Shown: positions 1-15,700 of the stretch, in pieces
How the letters are laid out: every line of letters begins with the position of its first letter
Numbering within the stretch: the first letter of the stretch is position 1
From: Antedon mediterranea
Taxonomy: Eukaryota > Echinodermata > Crinoidea > Comatulida > Antedonidae
NCBI RefSeq assembly: GCF_964355755.1
Contig: NC_092671.1
Coordinates: 17,271,501 to 17,335,500, forward strand
Reading direction: 5' to 3'
Length of the DNA: 64,000 nt
The notes under the pieces: generated by a model
Databases searched by the model: none
What the model was told of the DNA's origin: nothing
Seen by the model: only the letters and a program-made list of their open reading frames with translations
Program-made: the position numbers and the translations under genes

Positions 1-186
1 AAAGCTATTCAATCATGTACAGAAAATTATTTAATATTTGTATGGAAGCAACTAAGGAGAATGTAAGAAAAAGGCGAGACACCAATTTATGCTTTATAAA
101 TTATAGGCTACATAGAGACTTTCCCTGACAAAGCTTGGGATTTACTCTGGGCTAGTTGTGATATTTTGTTGGTGTCATATTGCTGA

Positions 187-430
187 TAGTTAAGGGCATG
201 TGGTGCAGTGTGTTGGACATTAAATTAATGATCGTAAAATCATGGGTTCGAATCCAACGCTTATCACATTGCTTGTATCTTTAGGCAAGACACCTACATT
301 GCCTCTCTCCACCCAGGTGTAAAAACTTGCGCCAATTACTAGCTACATTATAGAAGTATGTTGTTTGATTTAAAAAAATTGACCGGGCTAATATGTACAG
401 CGCTTAGAGGTTTCACAACATTAGGTACTT
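187..430 (+). repeat. tRNA-derived SINE
   Basis: Pol III-like boxes (A-like GTGGTGCAGTGTG, B GGTTCGAATCC at about 245) are followed by a body with TTTAGGCAAGACACCTACAT and a tail with GTACAGCGCTTAGAG. It lies 3' of or within the last ARFGAP2/3 intron. Confidence 0.65.
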
Positions 431-643
431 TAAGGCCAACTTGTACGAGGCCCGACAAGTCGTTTCATCAGGAGAAAATTAAACATGTTTAAAGTTCTTC
501 TGATGACCTAAAAACTACGCCCGATGCTTTCTCAAGACGACTCATCTCCTCAGGATTCAACTTAGACAGGACCGAAAAGACAAGGTCATGATGTTTTTAG
601 TCGGGCCTTGTCGTACGATGCTATCCAAGTTGTCCTTTATAAA
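429..643. mobile_element. Short inverted-repeat element in the ARFGAP2/3 3' region
   Basis: AGGCCAACTTG plus CGAGGCCCGACAAG at the left is complemented by CGGGCCTTGTCG plus CAAGTTGTCCTT at the right, with TA next to each end. Noncoding. Confidence 0.55.
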
Positions 644-793
644 TCCAGGATATTATTATATTTATAGTTAAAAATAAATAGGCTTTCCAAAAAAATCACA
701 ATCTTGTAAAGAACACTGTCACACGGAAAAGTCAGAAGAGAACCAATAGTCAACAAGCTCTTTCATCATTCAATGCAATCATTGTTTACTTAC

Positions 794-3700
794 CTGAATG
801 GAAGACATTAACCCATTAGCCATTTTTGATAGTTTTCCAGCAACCTGTGTGACGCCCTCCTTCATGCTGTCTTTAACTGCCCCCATATCTGGACCTCCTG
901 GATTGCGTCGACTACTTGAACCACCATGGAAGTAATCATCGCTTGATATACTTGCGCTTCCTTCAAATCTTGTCATATTTGCTTTCTCCTATAAAATATA
1001 AATTTTGAATGAATTGAAAAACTAAAATATAACAATTACGCCTGATTCACGTGTAGATAGTGGTACAATGTTTGTCCTCCAACCTCTACACTAGCCAAGT
1101 CTCTATCTTTTTCTTCCAATTACAGGATGGATAAATTATTTTATAATTTTGTGTGCTAATAAAGTCATTTGAGACTTAGGGAGTGGATTTGAAAGAGTCG
1201 TGAGTTACAACCCCGGCACTAGGTCAGGATTGAACCCTGGACCTTGGGATTGGAAAGCACGTTAACCACTAAGCTACAACTCCACTACCATATGATAACA
1301 TGTTTTGTAATTCAGAAATAAAAACATTTTTTCTCAGCTAAGAGAATATAAAACCATATAGATATAGGAATAGGTACAACTCTCAAAACGAACTTACTTT
1401 TTCATGAGCTCACAAATGTGAAAGACAGATAAATGTAAAATATGTGACAAAACAAATTCATCAGCAACATATCTGCATTATTTGCACGTAAAATATAATT
1501 ACTGTACTATATAGAAATAAATATGCACAAATTCTTGTGGTTTAACACAGTATTACAAGGCTACTTGAATTCTTTGGGTATTTGCAGATTTATTAAGATT
1601 GACATCAGAGAGGCTGATTACAATCACACAGTTATTAATATGGTATTTTAAAAAAAATATTGATGAGTAAGCGAGGAAAAAAAAATCTTATAGTTTACAT
1701 TGAACAATGATAATACTATAACAATTATTCTGTTTTCTAAATGCTGAGAAATGTCAAGGTGAATAATTAAATGGCATTTTTGTTTTCATTTAAATTTATC
1801 ACAAAAAAAAAAGGTGATCATTATTCATACAAAATTGAACATTACTAGCTAATCAGACAAGGTCTAATAAACAACAGAAGGATTTGAAATTAGTTATTAG
1901 TACAATAATTAAAATAGTTCGAAAATCTGTGTTGTCTAAAGCCTGATTTCCATAAAATCGCTACACGGCAGAGTGTAGCGATTCTATGGAAACGCTAGAA
2001 TTTATCGGGGATCTAGTTCGCGAGTGCTAAATATTCTATGGTACGCGTATATGATTCATCGCCGACAAAATCGGCAAAGTTGAACATGGTTGAACTTTGC
2101 CGATTTGACTGCGATGAATCGGGGAGCCTTCCCGATTGCGTCGGCGACATCTGCGCGTGTAGCGATTTTAATGAAAACGCTGTAGCGACGGTGTAGCGAT
2201 TTTATGGAAACTAGGCTTAACTGTGCTATATGTACGTTGTCAAAACTTTGTTGACAAAGGGTTTTGAAGCTAGACGATCAATTACCATGATCAGACTGTA
2301 TACAATTATAATTTGTCACGTCATGCATCAAATGGGGTGTCTAGAAAACTCAGATCTCAGATATATCCATTCCATTCTGTAACTAGAAAACTCAAATATC
2401 AAGATCTGGAAAAGTCAGATATCCGAGTTTTCTAGATCTAGAAAACTCAGATTTTCTTCTAGACATCCCATCAAATGATGTAGTACCGATATAAAGCCTT
2501 AAACATGGTAATAATATTATGGAATGACGATGATGTCACAATAATTTTTTTTTTAAATTAGTATAATTTACACCATTATTTGCATACTATATGAATGAAA
2601 TTCAATATTTTTAATATCTTAAATAATTAAACTACAGTATATTAGGCCTACATCTGGAGTGATTATGTACATTTTTCAGAACCATTGATGTACACTTACT
2701 AGAGGGTAAGTGAGCAAGGAAAATGCACCCTCTGGTAAAGATTGTCCAAATATTTCCAAGGGCTACCGTCCTAGTTTTGTATTCTTTAGTAAATTCATTG
2801 GCAAATTAAAAGGGATATATAATGTGCATACACAACACCACATTCCTTTTAACATAATCAAGTCATTACAGCAATATTTGTTTTCGGTCTTTGTTGGTAA
2901 TATTAATAATGGATTTCTTGCATCATCGTAATTGCCGCCTTTAAGCCCTATTCATTCTTGCATTAGTTTTTATTAATTTACTCGTCAGTATAATCTTATA
3001 TTGATGTATCATCAGTCTTCTTCATCATGATACTTAGGAGGATTACATTTTTTTAAGAATCGAAAATAATATGTAATTGGTTCTTATACATTCATGGTTC
3101 CATAATATAAATTGTTGGAGAATACGAAAGAATGCGTACCATGTGGCAACACGCTACAGACAGTCCCATTACTACAGATACTAAAGCCTAACCATACTAA
3201 TTGAAATCCACGTAAATGACTGGTTATATATTAAATGTCTTTATTTTAACTACCACTTGTTTTATTTTGATTTAGGAGCAGATGTACGAAGATTTAGCTA
3301 AACGGTGTGAGCTGCACTTTCTTCAGAAATACTTTTCTGTGAAAATTACCCTTTTACAAATAACTGTTAATTGATTTTTTTATAGTAAACACATACAATT
3401 TACATACACTTACATCTATTTTATCACCTCCAAAGAACTGATCTGATGAAATTGACTTAGCATTACCATATTTTTTGTTTAAATCTCCAGCTGGCTCCGA
3501 AACCTGAACAGGTTCCTTTCGACTTCGACTGGTTTTACTGAACCTAGAATAAAACATAAAAATTAAAAACGTTGGTTTGGCGTTTTATACGCAATTGCTA
3601 ATGAAATTTATGAGTGTTCTGGTCCTAGAAAAATGTCCATTGCTTTGAGGGAGACAAGAAGTACTTACACTCACTGCTGAATATGTGTTTAATGGTCACT

Positions 3701-6700
3701 GTAATTATACACTACTTTACTACAAAACTTTATCAATCTAACATGGTAAGCTCTGATAGGATTTAAATACATTATCAAAGTATACTGTAAATGCTACTCT
3801 TCACGAGTAAAGAACATTTAATATGCTTCACCTCCTAATACCGTATTGGTCATAGCATAGATATGTCTATATACAACATAGTGAACATCCTTGGGTATAG
3901 CTCACATTCACAATGCCCAGTTTTTAGGAAAGTGTGGTTTTAAAAATGTATTTTGAAATTAATTATAACTAGGAAATGGTTTGTTTAGAGTTTAATTCAC
4001 ACAAATAAATTTGGTTGACATTTTAGAATGTTTACATCTCGTTTTTAATTTGTGTTTGAAATACCAAAGTTTAGAATTTGAATGTCTCGATATAAGCTCA
4101 CCTCAAGGTATCCATAGCATATTATTATACATAATCTATAGACATATAATATCACATGGCCAACTTTAACAACTCAAAAAGATACATGATATGGTTGCAA
4201 CAAATTGGCCAATAAGATAAAGTTTTGCACCGAACTTTGTTTATTTCAGCAACGCATGTTGAGCATATCAATACCATAACACATTATTATCAGATTCTTG
4301 TACGAAAAAATTGATATACTGTACTAAGTAATAAGCCCACCATAATCCCTACAATAAACCCATCATAATCCCATGAACCTTACTAGATAGATGCAATAAT
4401 ATTTATAACATTCTTATGGCAGCCCCTGCATCTAGTATCTGTCTCAGACGTATTAATTAGCCCATGGCTTTCCTCTGGTCAAGGTGGGCACTGGACGAGA
4501 GAAGCCCTTGATCAATGTTAAGGACCAATCAATGTCCTGGCTTTGTTTCTATCAAACCTGTTAGTGGCGGTAATTATCGCTGTAGGTTTCAATTGAATAA
4601 AATAAAAAAATTTTTAAATAATGTCTAATATAAGCACGATTCGATAACATTTTTAAAATCAATAAAATAAAAACATTAAGTTTATGAAACAGAAAACAAC
4701 CAATTTTCACTTTATAATATGCACTTTATAGACATTTTAATTGGTAATTATTTGTTCAACTTGAGCAGTAACCGTGGCAATAATTTCTAAATATATCTTC
4801 TTATGGTAAATTATTCTATGGTTTGGACAAGGTTTAGAGTGATTGGATCGGTAATTACATTAACAAATTTCATATTTGCATTTCATAATGTCAAATTTCA
4901 GGAGCCTGGGACTAATTTAGCACATGTTGCTCATCACAAAACTTCTTACATTAAATAACGGTTCATCAAGGGCTGATTAGAAGAATTTACCATTCACAAT
5001 TTTAAATTCTATACGATCAAGAAACTGTCTGGGTACTTTAGAAAAGTAACTAACTATACAAAAATATACTATACACTATGTATCGATTTTCTTTCGGTGT
5101 TAAATATTGTTTTTAAACAGAAATAAAATAATTTAGTGAAACTAGTGGTGTAACGCAGAAGCCTGAGGCCCTTTTAGGAACCCTAATAGGATCTCATATG
5201 CTGGAGGCTTTGGGCGTTTCAGCCTTTTTTTCACATATTTTAATGCCTTTTTTTCCTCTGGACACTGCTCAGGGGCCGCCATAAGCTCCGGAGCCCCAAT
5301 AAGTGCCAGGGCCCCTGGGTTTAGCCAGTGAGCGCTCATAGCCGTTACGCCACTGAGTGACACCGCATTTCTGAGTTCAGACGGAAGCATATTTGGTTGG
5401 TGCCCTGTAAATAAAACTATTCCTGAACATGTGGTAGTAAATTCCACAGAATTAGACAAACTTACCCAGACTCAATTGGCATAACCTTATCATAAGTTTT
5501 TGGCTTTGTAGAAGTTCTATCAATGATTTCCCATTCACTATCCTTAGATTTATAATTGTCATCGTCATCATCATTATCTTCATCATCATCATAGTTACGG
5601 GAACTCTTGCTAGAATAACCCCTAGAGCACACAAAAATAAAATCTCATGGTCAGAAGCAAGAGTTTCATAAGTAGTTATTTTGTAGAAAAAACACAATAT
5701 TTTTGTTTCTCAATATATGACATACATACCCTTGTCTCAATGGTTTTCCACCATATACGACACTCCTATTTAAAAACCAGTTGGTTATGATGAAAATGTA
5801 TTGCATGGCTGTAGTAGTGAGTATATTGTGTTCCCAGCAAACAATAGATGTTGACACAAATAATTAATTTAACTTAAAACAGGGTAACTTAGCCAGAGCT
5901 TGATACTTATCTAGTTGAAGGAATTTCTCAACAAAATATTTGCAATAAGTTATTAATATCATACTTAGGCTTAAACAGCAATACACTTTATAGTACTGTA
6001 CTTATTATTGATAATAAGTCACTTCTTCCATACATACTTATTCATGTTTTAATAAAATATTAAGTTAGAAACGAAATACAGTAGAACAAAACTTTTGGGG
6101 CCCAACAAAAGACGGACTCTACCATTATGATAGTTGCTCAATAACATGTTTTAGCGTTGACACTCGATAAAACACAAAACATAATACTGTTTATGTTCAG
6201 CTTTATACATAGGAATGTAGTAGGTGCGAGATAAAATTGGGAAATATACCTTGGCTTGGTTTAGATGGCGTGCTAGGTAATAGATAAGGACAACCACCTT
6301 CAATGCATAGGATATGGCTATTAAATGTGGTAGCAGGTATATGATAGAAAATGATTGTTGAAAATGAGTGAATAAGAAATCTTGTAAATTGGTAAATATT
6401 AAAAAATCTCCACCACCGGCAAGCAGTATTAAATCATTCTAAAATGTTTGCCTATTTTCCACAAAATTGCTATGTTGCCAACACACTATAGAAAACTAAA
6501 TATCTGACTTTATAAAAAAATTGTTACGGTCCAAAAATATTTTTTTAATCTACATAAATCATCAAGTTAAATTTCTAATTATACGATATATTATAATTTG
6601 AATTAATATTTCAAACAAACAAATGACCACAGAATGAACCAGGTAAGAGTGAATTCACTCTTCCCTAATTGGACAAGTGAACAAAAGTAAAGCATAGCAA

Positions 6701-9700
6701 TTTTATGGAAACCAGGCTATGTAGGAAAGAGAGAACAAGAAACAAGATGAAGGAACAATAAACCAAGTATTTTCATTTCATTTATTTAAATATAACGGCG
6801 GCATTTAGGTCAAAAGCAATAGACAGTTAAAACTGTATATACTGTAGATAATTCTTAATTCTAATGGCTATATTGCATCGTATCTCAACAAATTTAACGG
6901 CGCAAACACTTAAGACTTGGTTTGTATTGATGTTAAATAGTTTGAAACACAAGAAGCTTGTATGGTTCTCACAGGAAACGCAGTTGCTGAGCCAGAAAAT
7001 TTGTGAATTTATTTGCCAGTTAAATGTTGTGTGTCAATGTTGCAAAATAGCCAAATGTTTCCATAAAATTGCTATACAGTATTGTTGAATATTGTATTCT
7101 AAAATACTTTAGATGTTTCCATAAAATCGCTATACTTGTTGATGAAATGAAAGGTCACTTCTGATTTTACTATTATAATAAAAAGTATATTTGCATATTT
7201 AAAGGCCATTGCTGGCTGTTGATTGGTCAGACATGATAATGCGTTACAAAAATTACCATAATTGCTTAATCCATTCACAACTAACAAGTATAATATAATT
7301 CTGGAATTATTAATTTCTGATGATAAAACTTACAACAAAACTATGCGTGCCGTAATATGAACAAAGCATTCTATAGCGATGGCATAGCAATTCTATGAAA
7401 ACTAGGCATTATATCAGCAATTAGTGCACTGACATTTAAATCTCTCAGGTACACTATACCCATTTACAAGAGAAAAACAATATAATAAAATATTGTACTA
7501 AAGATAACCCCTTACACTCGAGTGTTTGCATCAACACAGCTAAGTAAACTTGTTATACATGCACTTAATAGTACCTGTAGTATTTCTTATGAGACAGCTG
7601 TACAAAAACAAATACTGTACATGTATTCAATTCGTATCAAGTTAAAATTTGAGTAATTTGGCCCAATTTTGGAACAAAATATAGATACCATGTAGTTTCA
7701 CATAAATCTTATTTTCATAAATAGGAAAACTATTTACCTTGCAAATGCAAATTTGGCCATCTGAGCCAAGCACACAAATCAGACTCATGACTTACTATCT
7801 GTTTAAGACAAACAGCAAAAGTAGCTTCAATTAAAAGCAGGTTACCAATTCGAAAGTCAAAGTGCAAGTGGGATTTTGGTTGTTTTATTTCACAATTTTG
7901 TAGCACGTAAATAAATCAATGGTATACTGTATGTATGATCAGTACACACAAGACAGATTTGCATATATTTTATGTATTTTTTGGGTAAAAGACAATCACC
8001 ATATTCTTTAATTAACTTGCAAGATAAAATCACCTATTATATGTGATTAATACAATCATGGCACCTATATTTGTTTTTCTAAACAGTGTAAAATCTTAGA
8101 TATATGAATAATGTTAAAACCTCTGAAAAATAACACACATTTCACAAGTGAACAAACATGAAAACTATCGACAATGAAGTGTGAGAAAATACTTTCATAT
8201 TGAGGAAGATACAGTAGACAATAACACAAAAACAATTACAAAATATTTACAACAAAAACAGTTGATAGGGCAAGCAGTCACCAAAAACGTGACTAGGAAT
8301 AAAATTAAAACTGATTAACAGTTTTGTTCTATATACATCAACATTTTTCAGTTCAATGGTGTTGAACATGTTCAAAAGGTTTTACAAATGTTTTCCTTTA
8401 AACAGAAATATGTCGAATTCACTCCATAAAACTATGTACAGTATATGAAATATACATCATGCTCATATTCCTGTTTCTCCCCACACAATTTGCAAAATGT
8501 ATAAACCTATTACTTTCATACAATCGAGTTAAAATACCACATTCTTTACAACTTAAATTAATCTTCCACAAAACTGTAATTTGTGCAAAATATATCAACA
8601 TTGAAAGAAGAAAGGGATAAAACAGAGGGAGGGTGAAGGTCTGTCTTTTGGTCGGTTTAATATTTAATTATGAAATTAAGAATTACAAAATTTAAACCTT
8701 ATATGAGTCAGACTTTGCAGGACATTTTAATTACTACAACAACCACCTTCAATCACTCTTTTAAAGTTAATACAAGCCTGGGTGATATTAGTCAATTAAA
8801 TAACCCTAACCCCACCAAGGATCAACTTGAATGTTAATTCACCTTCTAACATGCGAGAAGATACAGGCAATTTGTTATAAAAAAGAGTCCTTCTAAACTA
8901 AAAGAGTTATACACCTGAGTTGATTGCAAATTGTTATCAAATAAAGAACATTAAGTGTTGTAATATTGTCAGTACCTTGACGAGTTTTTGCTTGAGAAAC
9001 CAGAATCGTAGTCATCAAAGAAATCTCTACTACTTGAAGACTTAAACTTGGATTTGCTTTTGACTGGATTCACTTGGTCTATAGTTTGCATATCACTCAT
9101 AGCCGAATGAGACACACCACTAAAAGAGAAGATTAATTTTAAAAATGGTTAAAAAAGCAAACAGAATTCAGCAATGTAGTATGCTTAAGCTGACCTTGCC
9201 CAGCATTTTTTCATCTCTTTGAATCAATGAAACTTAGGTTTGGTGATAAAACCAATCATACTGTATATCACTGAGTATAGTCCCAGGTAAATTAAAAGCG
9301 TTGTCTTAAATCTATTGTCACTACCATTTTTATTGTCCAGGAAGTATTATAAATTGTTATTCTACGCCCCATATTCTTTGATTTACACATAACAATTTAA
9401 TACTATTTAATGGAGTTTTTTTTATATAAAATGTTGCTTTGTTTCTATGGATTGTAAGTCATCAATTTATTGATGGATTGTACAGTAGATCGCATTGTTA
9501 TCACCACCATAATTTTTATTTCATTATTAAAATGATGATGCTTATAACAGCAAAGAATGAAAATATTCTTAATAATATTGTACGAATAAAAACATAAGTA
9601 CAAATGGAGTTCAAATGAAAAAAGTTCAACGTTAAATCTATAATAATAAGTTACTGATTCAATTACTGGAGTAATAAATGCAAAACATATGGCAGCTGTG

Positions 9701-12700
9701 GCGTTTCACAATAATGACTATTATTATTACAATATTAGAGAACCTAATGAGTAAAGGAGAAATCATTAAATGATATTTAAAGGTTAAGTGAAACATTCAA
9801 AACATATCCTGTGTAAACAAAATGATTCAATAAAAGCAAAAACATTAATGTAAAGTACACTTAATTACCTTTAATAGCTAAACAGTTATTACTTAAAATA
9901 GGTATTAGATATTTCAATTGCTCTATTAATGTGTAATCTACCTTGAAGATTAGGACTAAATGGAATAAAGGAAGAAATGAACTGGGCACAGAATCGTCAT
10001 GGAAAGACAGGAAAATAAAAGAATCAATAAAAATAAGAAAACATGGTAACACTATGAACAGAGACGACGGCGGTTTGGAACTCCCAAAATTGTACAATTC
10101 GGGAAAACCTGAACGATCTATAGATGGCGCTATACCATATACGAGATCTAATGGTAATAAGTCCAAGTCACAGAGACTCACTCATGATTAAGCTGCGTCG
10201 TTGACCAGCGAAAGCTAGAGTAAAAAACGTAAGTTTACGAATTTTATTCGACTTTGGATCATCCAAAAGAAAATTTACTATTTAATATACCTCAATTGTC
10301 CCTTTGATGTCATAAACTGAACACTCTTCATTAACATACGAGCCAAAAAAGCGAGCAAGTGATACACGATGGTAGATGGACACAATTGACAACGGAGTGG
10401 CAACCATTATATGGGAAAAGACAGCGGGGTAGACCTCACTCTAGATGAAGGGATGAGCTCGTCAGACAGACCGAAATTTGGAAAAGATACCAACTGGGAG
10501 ACGCCTTCACCCAGCAGTTGGATGATATGGGCTGAAGAAGAAAGAATATAGTGTTCAACTAGGACACAATGGTAACATAGTTACAAAGCAATACCAAAGT
10601 GTATAGTCATTTTGTTTACCTTCTGCCTGCTCCAACATATCCCATACCCAAACGTTCCATCTGTTTTGCTTTATTAGGATCAACATTCTTCATCTTTTCT
10701 TCCTGTTTCTTCATCTGTACACTCATATCTTGGTAGGCTAGCCTCATGGAAGCCCTGTAATCACAGTTTGGATAATTCTAAAGTTATTTATCTATAATTT
10801 ACATGCACAGAAGAAATTCTAAACCACTAAGTATATATGTAAAATAAATTTATTTATTTATAACAATAAGGATGAGGAAATCTGTGAGAATGAGATAAAA
10901 GCTGCAGGTATAAATTATCAGAAAGTCTAACATATTTTTTTTTGCTGTTAAGTTCTGTCTACACTATTAAATTGTAAGTGAAAAGAAAATAAACTACCAT
11001 ATTTGGGCATATCACTATCATATTTGGCCATATTTTGGCACATCACCCTTTTTTGTCAAACTAGTTTGATAGTGTAGACAGAGATTAACTTGGTCTGTAT
11101 AGAATACACCTTCAATTTCATAATACTACTACTATAACATGTTCTATTTGTTTACAAGCATGAATATCAGAACTCAGTCAATGTCTTGATATAAACTTTG
11201 ACCTGGTATGATTGTCCATTAATGATAGAAGAAACTTGTGTGTGTATGAAATTCTCCAATACAAAATTATGTGTGAAAATTGTATACGCATATTCATTCA
11301 TTTCCTTTATTTTGGATATACAAAACATACAAAATGAAAAATTTCAAATATATGTATACACTGATCAGCCTTACTAGCCCCTACATATAAAGTAATTAAG
11401 AAACCAAACCCACACCCTTAAAATGTCTTGCCTCAAGCATCCTTTGGTTGCAAAAATAACTAAAACGTTCAGTTTACTCACATTTGTTGTTCTTCGTCTT
11501 CTTTCGTCTTAATTTTTTGCTTAACTGAATCTTCCTTCATCTTATCAGCTGCCATTGCCTGTGATTCTAATGCTTTGAAGTCGGTCTTCACCTTTTGCGC
11601 TCCCATTCCTCGCTTTGCTCCAAGCTAAAAAAACATGTTACATATTGTTAACTGACATGATTTTTTAAAACTTAAAGGATACCAGCAATGCACACACTGC
11701 GCCACACGCATACATAAGTTATGCTACAAAATCATGACACATGTGCATTTGATATTGGCAAATAAGGTTAAAAAACGTGATGAAGACTCACCCCTTTCTT
11801 AGCACTGGTTGGTTTACGAGTTCCAATAGTAGACTTTCTAGGCTCTGCTTTAACTTTTGATGGTGAAGTACCTAAAGCTGCTGAAACGTCAGGAACTGCG
11901 TCTGGATCGTCATCTACAAACAAACATTTTTACTATGAAAACAACATATAAAATTGATAACACATGCCTTAGCTTTCTTTTTCTCTCTCTGACTACTGTG
12001 TAGTGAAAATTATGAAGGAAGCAAGTTAAAAATTGTAAATGTTTTGTTTGAAATACATGCTTGCACAAATATCTTTCAAAAAACTGTGCATATTTAAAAA
12101 AAGAAAACAGGAATTATGTAGAAATGTTGAATTTATATTTATTAAAATTTAACAAATAACACACAATGATAAAAAAGTTGGGAGGTGTTACTAGTACAGT
12201 ACAGAAAGAAAGTACTGCAACTTTACCTACGAATTAGCTTCGTAGATAGAACGTAGGCTACATTGTTGGCTTCGTAGGTTCCATTGTTTGGCTTCGTAAC
12301 CTCAATAAACAACTTTCAATGAGCTACGTTCTGAACTTCGTAGGGAGTTTGTAACCTAAATAAACAACCCTACGATGTTCTTAGTGAAGTAAGGTGTGAA
12401 ATTAATGTGTTAACTTTAACTGGCGGAGGACTAAGTTATAAATTACTAAAAAATAAATATTTTTTAATCGTAATCGTTTCCTTCGTGCGTGTTTACCTAC
12501 GGCAAATACAAATATAAATTTCCCACGATGTAAACGTAGAGACACGATCCAACACAGGTGAACCTCAACGAACAGGCCAACTAATAAACATAATATAGCG
12601 AATGTCCAGTCCACCCAGAAACAATGCCGAGAAAAAAAGATCGTAAACAATTAATTCTAAATATAGTATCAGAACGTTTAATCGGTCGCTCAAAAAGACT

Positions 12701-15700
12701 GCCGACAGAAGACCGTAATTAATACCGACCTAGTTTTTTTGGTCACATGGCATGAAACGCGATACTCTCTGCTTTACCGCAATCTTTCATGGTTTTTTTA
12801 AAACTCAGTACGAGAAGGTGGCTGCCGTCTGACAACGATTAATAAGATCGTGTACCTGGATTTTGTGTCACATGACATGAAACATAATACTCTCTCTAAA
12901 ACTGTTCACATGTCTTTTCCCCTCCAAATTCTGTTCGGGCCTTTTTCTTTACACATGTCGTAATCATTTCAAAAGGCCTAGGCCTATGTTAAATTTTAAT
13001 ATGGAATATATTTTTATTTTGCATATATTTTGTTGGTGTCCTAGCCTAGGCCTAGGTGTCAGTTTTTATAATTCGCTAACCCAAGGTAGAATTAAATAAT
13101 TTATAATGTAGGCCGCCGAAACAGGCTAGCCTTGACTCTCTCTACGTGAGCTGAGGGACCATGGGCCCGATGTAGTCTCGTCGGTGGATTTCCGTCTAAA
13201 TTAGGATAACCGATGCGTAGGGCAGCTACAAAAATTGATGTCTACTATCTTTAGATAGGATTTTAATTAGCAAACAATACATTGTTTGTTTGCATTGTCC
13301 ATGCTTCTAAAGGCGATGACAATGGTGTTTACAAACCCCACCCTACAATCGACGCGTAGATAATTATCATAACAATACATCGTAGGCTACGAACAATACA
13401 TCGTAGGCTACGAACAATACATCGTAGGCTACGAACAATACATCGTAGGCTTTGAACAATACATCGTAGGCTACGAACAATACATCGTAGGCTACGAACA
13501 ATATATCGTAGGCTACGAACAATACTTCGTAGGCTACGTTCAGAGAGAACCTACGATCTACCTACGCGTAGGCTACAAAAGGTTGCGCGTAGATACGAAG
13601 CAGTAATTTCTTTCTGTACTGTATACTCATAGTGCTGTGTCTAGAATCCCTGTGACTCATCTAAAATACCCAGTATTAAAAAAGAAAAAATTGGTAAGTT
13701 AACAAAACAGTAAACAGTATGGAATGTACAGTACAGTACTAGATATTTTAAAGATCGGAATTAAACAGATATATATCTCTACCTTCTTGTACAGCCTTAT
13801 TTGTGCTTGCTGGAATTTAAAAAAAAAATAAAATACAGTAAGGAAGTCCTACAAATAAAAGTGTAATACAATATTGTGTGTATATACATGTGGCGAGGCA
13901 TTTATTCAAGGGGGGAGTTTATTCAGGAAGGCGTTTATTATATAAATACAGTAAATAAAAAAATAAAAATAGATTTTGAAAAGACCACATGACATCATCT
14001 TGATTTAAGCTTAACAAGTTTTTTACCTGCTTGTGTTTTGCCATTGTTTATTGGGACACTGGTCGTTGTATTTTGGATGAAAGATGCCTTTTCATCAACT
14101 TTTGTAAGCTCTTGAAAAAAGTCTCCTTCCTTCTTATCTGGAGAGTACATGTGGGCAATTTCCTCAATATGTAACTAAAATAGGGAGAGAAAATGATGAG
14201 GGATGTTAACAGGATGGAATCCTTAAGGTTTGTCTCCACTATCAAACTTTATGTGACAAAAATGTGATATGCTCATATATGGACATGATGATGTCATATC
14301 ACTACCATATTTGGGACTTTAGTTTGATAGTGTAGACAGAGCTTTAGATGAATAGGTTAATTACACAATAGTATATAATTGAATACATGTCTTGTTCTTG
14401 GTAGGTTTCATTTAATGAAAATAAGTTCTTCTAATTGAAAGGATTCTGTAAAACCAACGTTTTAAAGCATCTTTAATAAGTATATATATTATTAATATTT
14501 ATACTCAATGGACTGGAACTTTTTAGTGGAAAAGGTCTTTAATAATTAATCAATGTCAAAAAGTGTTAACAATATTTGGAGTGATGGAATCTTTAATGTA
14601 ATGGCTCTATATTCAAAGGTAAATTCCAATGGTTTCAAATTATAACGAGAGCACCATTGACTTACTTCTGTTCCATATTTCCTCATAGCAGCACTAGCTT
14701 GTTGTTTAACTTTATCCTTGTACAACTGAGCTGCTCTGCTGTTGTATTTGGCATTAGCATCATTTGTCAAGCAGTTATGTTGTCTGAAGAATGCTGTCTA
14801 AAAAATGAAACAATCGTAATATTAACAAATACAAATCCAAAGGCAAATTACTGACAAAATGACAATGCTGTGGGTATCAGTGGCTGGATCTCAATGTTAA
14901 TGTTACTGTTCTTGTGTCCACATGGCCGTCATTGACAAACATTTAATATCAGCTGACCTCACTGCTGCTGTACTCGTCATCTACGTTTCAACCATGCTAC
15001 ACACTTTCATTAATTTTTATATATAAATTTGAGAATAAGAGCTACATTCTGAAGACGCAAATAAAATAGGCATAAATCTAAATCAAAATGGTATTAGCAA
15101 AACTTGCAAAAAGTTCCAAGGTTTTGGGAAAACATTACTTCTATTTAAGTGACTCCAATGGCCAAGTGGTTAGGGCAGGGGCGCCGTTTACCGTATCTAA
15201 AGAGCCGACAATATTGGCATGGGGTTCGAGACCGACTCCTAGTTCTGATGATGGAAAAAAATCATCTTGTATAAGGACTATAAACTTTAGGTCCAGTGTG
15301 CACAGTTAATCCGTGTGCAACTTAAAAAACCCAGATCATTATTCGAGATGAGTAAGGGGTTACCCTGGTGAACTGGTTCACAAAATAGGACAGTGAATAA
15401 TTTACTGATTGCTAATTCTTGCCGACATGTACCTAAATACATTAAAAGAAACTATTCCTACCTACAGTAAGTTCCTTTTAAGGTAAATTGTACTTACTGC
15501 ATTGGCATTGCCACCAACTTGCATAGCCCTCAGTTGAGGCCAAGTCCATGATGTATCTAATTGTGTAGATCTTAATAAAAAGAAAAGTAATATAATTTTT
15601 TTAAATAACTAAAAAGTAAACAGTACCTATCATATAATATAACATGTTATCCAGGCTCACATCCTCATATATAAAAGTAAACAATGATAAACATACCTAA

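Larger units (their letters stand above)
1..793. other. 3' end region of ARFGAP2/3 without a recognisable exon
   Basis: Left of the last visible exon. I looked for the short terminal exon (family end DRYGS) on the minus strand and did not find it. The region holds the SINE at 187-430 and the inverted-repeat element at 429-643. Confidence 0.4.

Noticed and set aside
9861-10191. Overlapping 82- and 106-residue open frames within an ARFGAP2/3 intron
   Set aside because: There are no domain matches, they are antisense to each other, and there are no usable splice sites joining them to a gene; probably chance or part of a decayed repeat next to the LINE fragment at 10363.
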